Assembly (NCBI GenBank): GCA_910587345.1
Contig: CAJUKH010000054.1
Span: 42,619 to 106,618 of the forward strand
Direction of reading: 5' to 3'
DNA from: an uncultured Oscillospiraceae bacterium
GTDB lineage: Bacteria; Bacillota; Clostridia; Oscillospirales; Oscillospiraceae
DNA: 64,000 bases
Below the pieces are notes generated by a model, which was given only the letters and a program-made list of their open reading frames with translations, searched no databases and was not told where the DNA came from. The position numbers were made by a program, and so were the translations under genes. Numbering within the stretch: the stretch's first letter is position 1; the number at the start of each line of letters is the position of its first letter. Shown here in pieces: positions 58,193 through 64,000 of the stretch.

Positions 58193-58198
58193 AGACGG

Positions 58199-61100
58199 TT
58201 AGGGCGTAGTACCGTCTTCTGTCGCATGGTCAGAATTAATATGGTTGGTGTAGTCTATGGGAAGATAGAACTCTGTCAGGGTACCTCTTGTGGACAGTAC
58301 CTGACGGATAAGGTTAGCATCAATATTATTTATGTTACGATCGTTATTAGCGTCCAGGATGCGATACCTGTAAACCAACTTATCCGCAGCGGGATAGTTT
58401 GCAGAATTCAAGGGCAATGTGACTGGGTTTGCCGCTTTGCCACCAAACCGATTTTGGATTGCATCGACATCACCAGTCGTTACATTTAAATCCGCATTCA
58501 TATCGCCATTCCTGTTCAGCACGATGAGAGGCCTGACAAAAGAAAGTTCTGTCACTCCATCATAGTCCACAAATGTATAGGTCAGTTTGTAGACACCAGG
58601 GCGAATATTGGTGACCATCTGTCCGTCTTCTGTCTTCAGCTCTATCCGTTGGTTGGGGATATAGCCAGCGGCGTCACCATTGCCGACCATGTACGTTCCA
58701 AGAGAAATATTTTCTGTTGTGGTGCTGTTAAATTTGCTTTGCAAATTACTGGAGCTTCTTAGTGTATAGTAAGTAAGACTACGTTTTACTTCCGTATCCT
58801 GAATCAAATCGCCGGCATTGTTGTGAATGTCGGACACACCGGGATCGTCAAAGGGTTCCCCTACATATATAAATAGTGCAGGAGCGATCTTATCAAAGTT
58901 AATACTTTTACCACTGAGCCACTCTGTCTTCCAGGCATCATAATTGATATCGGCATCCGGATTCCAAGCTTCCTCCCAATAGATATTGGAAAGCAGTGGT
59001 GTTGTGCCATCAGCAGCGAACGCTTTCACCGGGGTCGATCCAGCTGTAAAGGAGAATGCGTTGCCAGGTCTGGTGAGATCAAAATCCCGTTTCGCGCCAA
59101 TCTTGTTGGTAATAGTATCATCATTCTCTATCATGCCATAAGGAGAGTTGCCGGCATGAAGGGTATGTTCCGGCTCGCCCGAATACTTCTTTACAAACTT
59201 GACCTTATAGGTCCGGGTTACCCGCTTCCCTTCATAGATATGGGTGGGGTTTTGATCCAAGTCCAAAGTTCTGTCGTCATAGCCAATCGTCACAGTTACC
59301 GTTCGGGATGTACCGGGCAACGGCGCATCAAAGCTGTCACTGTAATGACGGGTAGGCACACTGGTATCGCCGTTCACATCATCACAGATCCTGGTCTTAC
59401 CTACATCATCCAGAACCATCTCCACTGTAACGGGGGTCAACTCAATATTGATACCCAGAGCATTGAGAGGCAAAACCACATTGCGGAGGGTCACCGTCAC
59501 ACCGCAGGATTCCATCTCATCATCCAAAATGACCAGGTACTCTTCCCGATCCGAATCAAAGGCAACCACATTATAGTTGCCGCTTTGACCTTCCCGAAGA
59601 TCCTGCTCGTGCTTATCTACCCACTCGGAAGGGTCCCCATCAGGGGTAACACATCCGTCAGGCGTTCCACCCTTGGGCCACTCCCAAGCATAGGCATCCA
59701 AATCACTGAGCCGCAGCTTGGAGTAAATGGGCTCATAGTAATCCACATACACCGTAATGGAATGGTTTGGCATTGCGGGCAGCTTGAACAGCCGCTCCCT
59801 TCCGTCTGTGGTGCGGAAATCGGGAGAGGTTGGTGCCAGATTTGCAGGATCATACTCTTCCAAATATACCTTTATCAAGACGACATCACCATTTTTGTCG
59901 TACACAGGGTCGCCCTGCTCGTTCCGCTTTATCTCACCATTATAATAGTAAGGCGCTTCAATCAGAGCACACTCATCCTTGGGGTAGGTCAACACCCAAA
60001 CCTCTGTTCCTTCTGCATAGGTATTGCCCATAGCGGTATTGTCATAGATATTGGCAGAGTCCACACCGGCGACAAAGCCTGCATCGCCCATGCTCAAATC
60101 GGTAGGGCGAACCAGAAGGCGCACTTCATGGACCGGCCCCTGAGTGATCTCGACCTCTGCCTCAAAGTTTTTAATCGGGTCGATAGCGGAATAGTTGGAA
60201 GCATAAATGCGAATGGGGTTAGTCTCATATTTCCCCACTGCCAAATTTGGCGCATAGGAAATCTGGAAAGTGGTGGAAGCGCCGGGGGCCAAATTGACTG
60301 CCGGAGCAGACAAGATCGTAAAATAGGCATTACCGGAAGCGTCCCGGGGGTCAATGCTGATGCCCTTGACCTCGATATCCCCCCGGTTAGTCAAGGTCAG
60401 AGTCACCACCTGTTGATAAGTATAACCAACCTGGCGGGTGTTGAAAACCACTCGCTTGACTTCATCTACATTGTAAGTATCGTTATGGGGGTGATGAATA
60501 ATACTGTCTCCAGACTGCTCATAAGTCAGAAGCAGCGCTTCGGCATCAATGGGCTCTGGCTTATTATCCTGAAGTTCCACCTTCACCTTAACCTGATTGT
60601 TCTTGGCAGCGGGGTTCTCCACCCGACCAAACCCACTGTAATCGTAAGTGCGGGCAAACGGCTCACCGGCCTTGGGTTCATTGGTATCGGCAGGATTTTC
60701 ACCATAAATCACGGTGGTGCCGGCCACTAGACCACCAGCAGGATTGGTGTGGCTCCACTGGTCCACCTTGAACTGGCGGAGATAGCCAGGCTCTACACCG
60801 GTGGATGCATCATAGCGAACCATCACCCACTGGGAGGGACGCTCAGCAGACACCGCATCAGGCAGGGTCACCAGATTCCCCAAGCCTGCGCCGGCATAAA
60901 CGGGCAACAGACCAGCCCGACTGCCTGTGAAGTCAAAGAGAGGTTGATTCAAAGCGGTAATGGCAGGAGTGCTTCCGTCCATCAGGATATAGTTTCTCAG
61001 ATAAACATTCTGGCGAGCCCGGGAGTAAGCAGTGATACGGTCGGTCCGGGCCTTGGGGGTGTCGGCACTGGCGGTCAGTTCCAACTCAGAGCCAAACCAA

Positions 61101-63259
61101 CCACCCAGATTGATATATTGCTGAAGCGCATCTCGGGCAGAGGCTGCACCATCGAAGGCGTTGGTGGAGATACGGATGGAATAACCCACCGCATCCTTGG
61201 TCCATCCCGCTCTTCGCAAGCTGATCAGCTGCTCCTGATAGAAACTGCTGCCGCTGAACCAGGCAGGATCAATATAAGTGCCATCAGGTTGATAGAGATA
61301 GACCGTATAAGTATTCGCCGGGATATCTTCATAATCCCCGGTATAGTTTCCACTTTCATCTTTTTCCTTCTTGGCAATGTTAACGATCAGGTCGCCCGTT
61401 TCGTCATCTGGCTCGGCCCACATTTCAAAATCTTCCGCCCAAGGCCAGTCAGGGTCGTTCTTATCCCGAATCCGGCGCAGGGAATTCAGGTTATACCGTT
61501 CCTCGGGCACAGTCATCCAGGGGTAGGCTGTCTGAATATCCGGGCGGAGTAGGGCGGTATCAAAGGGATAGTCACCCACCCGGTCCGCTTTGTCCTCGCT
61601 GGAGTCCTTGGGCCAGTGTATGTCGGTCGTGCCATTATTAAACTTCACATCTGCGATCTTGTCGGGATTCCAGTTGATGTACATAGTGGGTGTCACGCCA
61701 GCCAAAACAGTATCCAACTTCAACTTGGCCCGGTTGGTCAAATCCAACTCACCATAGTCATAGGGCACCGAACCCACAGCATAGGTAAGGACCTGGTTGT
61801 CGATCTCGGTTCCCGTCATGGTCACGGGAGTTACGGTCAAACTGACTTCCATCGGGAAAGGATAGGCCTTCCGCTGCATGGGATTGCCGCCGTCAGGGAT
61901 GGGGATACCCTCCTCCTCCATGTAGGTGAAATACTGACTTATCTTATATGTACCGCCCCGAGCATTATAGATAAAGCTGGACCCATCCTCAAAGGTATAA
62001 GTATAAAGACCATTACTGCCACGAGTCATACTCGTGGTTGCAAGAAAATCGCTGTATGTATAGTAGGTGTTCCCCTCCCCATCAGTATGCTGGGTTTTGG
62101 TTTGGGCCTTTTCCATGGTATAGTCTGCCCCATTGTCATCCCAAGTAAAACGATAGGCAGACCCATCCGCCGTCTCAAAAATCATACCAGGGCCACCCTC
62201 TGGCATATTATAGGCTTCCGCAGGATCGCCCCAGTACATGCTCTGATCAGCTGTAACGCCGCTGGCATAGGTGACCCGGATGGAATCGGCATATTTCTGC
62301 ATGGCAAGAGCCAGGTCACTGACTTCAGCATCAGTATAGGCCTGGTAAGCATTGATAATAATTTCATCCTCCACCGGCTCCGCATGGATCAGAGCATCAA
62401 TAAAGTTGATGGTAATATTAAAGTTGGCTTCATTATTATCGTCCGATATTTGAGCCTGCTGCCAAGTCTCAGGACGAGTTTTCTTTATCAGATATTGCAA
62501 AAACCACTTTTGTTCTTTCTCTGCCATGCCTGTATCCACATAGGCTTCAATCAAAAGGGTTCGGTCAGCATCGTCGGCTCTAATTTCCGTACCACTCTTG
62601 CCTGCAAATTTTTCGATGAGGTCGGGCAACATCTCAGGCCTCACCCGGAAACTAAGGGTGCCTACCGAAACCGAGTTTTCTCCCTCAGGGCAGGCTATGT
62701 AACTCCACTGCTGATTTTTCACTGTCTCTTTCCTAATGTGACCAGCCGCAGGAATACTGTCCTCCAAAGCCAACAGCAAGGAAATACTGCTGGCCTCTGG
62801 TTTTGTAATACCGATACTGCCTGCATTCTCCGTGGTGCCGCCCAACTCCCTCTGCCAGACAAAGGGATCATCGGTTCCATTGTACAATTCTTCATCAGCC
62901 CGGAAGAACAAGTGGTGAAGCGGGTCGTTCGCATCGGTAGCCGAAGGGTCCCGGGTGTTGACCGCCCCCAACTCCTCATTGGTCACCCAGTCAGAAGGAA
63001 CCATATAGTCCGGGTTGTAGTGTAAAAGGAGGTTCGCACCAGAAAATCTCATATCTCCCAGGTTTTGCCCGGAAACGGAAAACAGCGCCTGAATGGAGCC
63101 GTCCTCACGCAAGCGCAACTCAATACCATCCACCGCCAAGGTCGGGAGATTTGCTCTGGTTGTCAATGCCACCACAACAGCAGTGGTGAGTGATGCCACC
63201 ATGGCCAGGACCATTATACCAGTAAGCATTTTCTTCCTCGCCTGAAAAAATTTCTTCAT
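58199..63259 (-). CDS. Secreted multidomain dockerin protein (1686 aa)
   Basis: The start is ATG 63259, 6 nt after AGGAGGT (63266-63272). Residues 1-45 form a signal peptide or N-terminal anchor (ARKKMLTGIMVLAMVASL..VVVAL). Residues about 50-240 are a beta module like those of the neighbouring genes. A domain resembling ASPM/SPD2/Hydin-type sandwiches (VVTLTLTNRGDIEVKGISID) lies near 940-1040. A module of the kind that builds the 9652-aa protein follows (LFKLPAMPNHSITVYVDYYE). Then come a cadherin-like domain ending TYKVKFVKKY, a GNSPYGMI module, and a dockerin with loops NGDMNADLNVTTGDVDA and DANNDRNINNIDANLI (about 1582-1667). No catalytic domain is seen. It is probably an accessory or structural component held by a cohesin. 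It appears monocistronic, with its own promoter and hairpin. Confidence 0.9.
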   Translation of the reverse strand: MKKFFQARKKMLTGIMVLAMVASLTTAVVVALTTRANLPTLAVDGIELRLREDGSIQALFSVSGQNLGDMRFSGANLLLHYNPDYMVPSDWVTNEELGAVNTRDPSATDANDPLHHLFFRADEELYNGTDDPFVWQRELGGTTENAGSIGITKPEASSISLLLALEDSIPAAGHIRKETVKNQQWSYIACPEGENSVSVGTLSFRVRPEMLPDLIEKFAGKSGTEIRADDADRTLLIEAYVDTGMAEKEQKWFLQYLIKKTRPETWQQAQISDDNNEANFNITINFIDALIHAEPVEDEIIINAYQAYTDAEVSDLALAMQKYADSIRVTYASGVTADQSMYWGDPAEAYNMPEGGPGMIFETADGSAYRFTWDDNGADYTMEKAQTKTQHTDGEGNTYYTYSDFLATTSMTRGSNGLYTYTFEDGSSFIYNARGGTYKISQYFTYMEEEGIPIPDGGNPMQRKAYPFPMEVSLTVTPVTMTGTEIDNQVLTYAVGSVPYDYGELDLTNRAKLKLDTVLAGVTPTMYINWNPDKIADVKFNNGTTDIHWPKDSSEDKADRVGDYPFDTALLRPDIQTAYPWMTVPEERYNLNSLRRIRDKNDPDWPWAEDFEMWAEPDDETGDLIVNIAKKEKDESGNYTGDYEDIPANTYTVYLYQPDGTYIDPAWFSGSSFYQEQLISLRRAGWTKDAVGYSIRISTNAFDGAASARDALQQYINLGGWFGSELELTASADTPKARTDRITAYSRARQNVYLRNYILMDGSTPAITALNQPLFDFTGSRAGLLPVYAGAGLGNLVTLPDAVSAERPSQWVMVRYDASTGVEPGYLRQFKVDQWSHTNPAGGLVAGTTVIYGENPADTNEPKAGEPFARTYDYSGFGRVENPAAKNNQVKVKVELQDNKPEPIDAEALLLTYEQSGDSIIHHPHNDTYNVDEVKRVVFNTRQVGYTYQQVVTLTLTNRGDIEVKGISIDPRDASGNAYFTILSAPAVNLAPGASTTFQISYAPNLAVGKYETNPIRIYASNYSAIDPIKNFEAEVEITQGPVHEVRLLVRPTDLSMGDAGFVAGVDSANIYDNTAMGNTYAEGTEVWVLTYPKDECALIEAPYYYNGEIKRNEQGDPVYDKNGDVVLIKVYLEEYDPANLAPTSPDFRTTDGRERLFKLPAMPNHSITVYVDYYEPIYSKLRLSDLDAYAWEWPKGGTPDGCVTPDGDPSEWVDKHEQDLREGQSGNYNVVAFDSDREEYLVILDDEMESCGVTVTLRNVVLPLNALGINIELTPVTVEMVLDDVGKTRICDDVNGDTSVPTRHYSDSFDAPLPGTSRTVTVTIGYDDRTLDLDQNPTHIYEGKRVTRTYKVKFVKKYSGEPEHTLHAGNSPYGMIENDDTITNKIGAKRDFDLTRPGNAFSFTAGSTPVKAFAADGTTPLLSNIYWEEAWNPDADINYDAWKTEWLSGKSINFDKIAPALFIYVGEPFDDPGVSDIHNNAGDLIQDTEVKRSLTYYTLRSSSNLQSKFNSTTTENISLGTYMVGNGDAAGYIPNQRIELKTEDGQMVTNIRPGVYKLTYTFVDYDGVTELSFVRPLIVLNRNGDMNADLNVTTGDVDAIQNRFGGKAANPVTLPLNSANYPAADKLVYRYRILDANNDRNINNIDANLIRQVLSTRGTLTEFYLPIDYTNHINSDHATEDGTTP
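58260..58515 (-). other. C-terminal dockerin of the 1686-aa protein
   Basis: Two loops with Asp/Asn at ligand positions (D-M-N-A-D-L-N-V-T-T-G-D and D-A-N-N-D-R-N-I-N-N-I-D) are separated by about 45 aa. The usual Gly of the D-G pair is replaced by L or R, so calcium binding may be weaker than in canonical dockerins. Confidence 0.8.
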
Positions 63260-63321
63260 GGTGACACCTCCTTTTCCAAAATTTGGGTACAGCAAGGGAC
63301 TTTACATAATTATACGGATAC

Positions 63322-63350
63322 ATTATATCATTCTCATTTTTTTATGTCAA
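63322..63350 (-). promoter_or_regulatory. Consensus sigma-A promoter of the 1686-aa gene
   Basis: On the minus strand TTGACA (63350-63345), exactly 17 bp, then TATAAT (63327-63322): a perfect match to consensus. The upstream side is A/T-rich like an UP element. The predicted start near 63315 gives a leader of about 55 nt. Strong constitutive expression is expected unless repressed. Confidence 0.92.
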
Positions 63351-63395
63351 TTAAAAAACCTCTATTTTGTCGATTTTTTCCGAATTTGTAACAAA

Positions 63396-63436
63396 AAAAC
63401 AAGCACGGCCTGTTAAGTACAGGCCGTGCTTGTTTT
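63396..63436 (-). terminator. Rho-independent terminator of the right-edge gene
   Basis: A 17-bp perfect stem (63396-63412 with 63420-63436) closes a 7-nt loop, with a run of seven T on the minus transcript overlapping its 3' arm. It lies 27 nt past the stop of the right-edge gene. A T-run on the plus side could also let it work in the other direction. Confidence 0.92.
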
Positions 63437-63462
63437 CTTATGCTTCGGAGTAAAGGGACTAC

Positions 63463-64000
63463 TTAATAACCACCCATATAATCTTCCAAAATGGCTCTTT
63501 CGTCCATGGGAAGCTTCAGGTTGTTGTAGTAATACCACTCCACAGTGCTCAGGCCGCGGCTGCTCAACAACTGTGTCAGATCCTTGGCATCCACGGAGCC
63601 ATCGCAGTTGAAGTCCAGATCGCCGATCGTCAGGTCTGCATCCGTCTTCACGCTCTTCAGATACAGGGCGAACATCTGCATAGTACTCATGGTACCTATA
63701 TTCTCCAACACGATAGTTTGCATCAACAGCTCTTCAGCACTAGGCTCCTCGACCAGCCCCTGGTCGGATTCCTCAGGTTCGATGGGCTTAACGGGCTTTG
63801 TCGGTGTCTCCGGTTTAGTGGGCATCTCAGGCTCGTCAGGCTCATCAGGTTCTTCAGATCCATCAGGCTCCTCAGACCCATCAGGCTCCTCAGACCCATC
63901 AGGCTCCTCAGACCCATCAGGCTCCTCAGACCCATCAGGCTCCTCAGACCCATCAGGCTCCTCAGACCCATCAGGCTCCTCAGACCCATCAGGCTCCTCA
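63463..64000 (-). CDS. C-terminal end of a linker/dockerin-like protein (5' end beyond window)
   Basis: The last 178 codons are visible, ending in TAA at 63465-63463. The frame is open to the right edge, so the ATG near 63825 is internal. The visible part starts with a tandem Glu-Glu-Pro-Asp-Gly-Ser linker, then a Pro/Lys/Glu stretch (TKPETPTKPVKPIEP). It ends in about 90 aa with one dockerin-like loop, DLDFNCDGSVDAKDL, preceded by a degenerate TDADLTIG segment. A full dockerin normally has two loops, so this is a half or diverged one. The product is probably secreted like its neighbours, but the signal peptide lies outside the window. Function unknown. Confidence 0.85.
   Translation of the reverse strand, partial: EEPDGSEEPDGSEEPDGSEEPDGSEEPDGSEEPDGSEEPDGSEEPDGSEEPDEPDEPEMPTKPETPTKPVKPIEPEESDQGLVEEPSAEELLMQTIVLENIGTMSTMQMFALYLKSVKTDADLTIGDLDFNCDGSVDAKDLTQLLSSRGLSTVEWYYYNNLKLPMDERAILEDYMGGY
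63862..64000 (-). repeat. 18-bp tandem repeat encoding Glu-Glu-Pro-Asp-Gly-Ser
   Basis: Seven identical 18-bp units (63862-63987) plus 13 bp of an eighth run to the window edge without a mismatch. In the gene's frame they encode an acidic flexible linker. The absence of synonymous differences points to recent expansion. Confidence 0.95.

Larger units (their letters stand above)
57252..58198. other. 947-bp intergenic region with repeated GTAGTCA and hairpins
   Basis: There is no convincing gene. The region is AT-rich and carries GTAGTCA at 57283, 57641, 57830 and 57993, its reverse complement at 57755-57761, and a one-mismatch copy at 57913. Several short hairpins are interspersed, listed separately. 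A 140-codon plus-strand frame at 57466-57888 has no ribosome-binding site or recognisable domain and is not called. Confidence 0.6.

Noticed and set aside
63862..64000. CRISPR-like direct repeats
   Set aside because: Units of 18 bp are contiguous with no spacers and stay in frame as a protein linker.

Overview
This 64 kb window is about 97% coding. It holds only six protein genes, all on the minus strand, and every one I can judge encodes a secreted or surface repeat protein. Recurrent features are Sec signal peptides, S-layer homology (SLH) domains, dockerin-type calcium loops, Pro/Glu-rich linkers and strong AGGAGG ribosome-binding sites. Together these suggest a gut-type Firmicute of the class Clostridia, probably Oscillospiraceae or a relative. 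That placement is inference from domain style, not from a marker gene. I see no tRNA, rRNA, CRISPR array, insertion sequence, transposase or catalytic domain.

Layout in transcription order (right to left). (1) 63463->64000: the 3' end of a gene entering from the right, with an 18-bp repeat linker and a half dockerin, closed by a strong terminator. (2) 58199-63259: a 1686-aa secreted dockerin protein behind a perfect TTGACA-17-TATAAT promoter. (3) A 947-bp intergenic region rich in small hairpins and a repeated GTAGTCA motif. (4) 47544-57251: a 3235-aa protein with an internal dockerin and C-terminal SLH domains. (5) 69 bp further on, 18516-47474: a 9652-aa giant made of nearly 100 small beta modules, ending in a module-plus-dockerin and a 27-fold Gly-Pro-Glu tract. 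(6) A 386-bp gap with a promoter and a long foldable leader. (7) 12796-18129: a 1777-aa protein with a Trp/Tyr-rich repeat that I do not recognise. (8) Coupled to it by an ATGA overlap, <1-12799: at least 4266 aa of InlB-like and Ig-like repeats with an internal SLH cassette. This last gene is open from its start to the left edge, so its end lies outside the window.

The likely theme is a non-enzymatic surface scaffold. Two proteins carry SLH domains that would hold them to the wall polymer. Three or four carry dockerins that would plug into cohesins encoded elsewhere. Very long beta-module arrays would provide reach.

The most unusual element is the higher-order organisation of the 9652-aa protein. 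A 12-module block of about 4.0 kb occurs five times (four complete, one shortened), with mosaic similarity between copies. A separate 'RPYDP' module flanks the contiguous part of that array on both sides. Second is the W-x-Q-V-Q-Y-Y-L repeat in the 1777-aa protein. All functional statements beyond domain likeness are inference.
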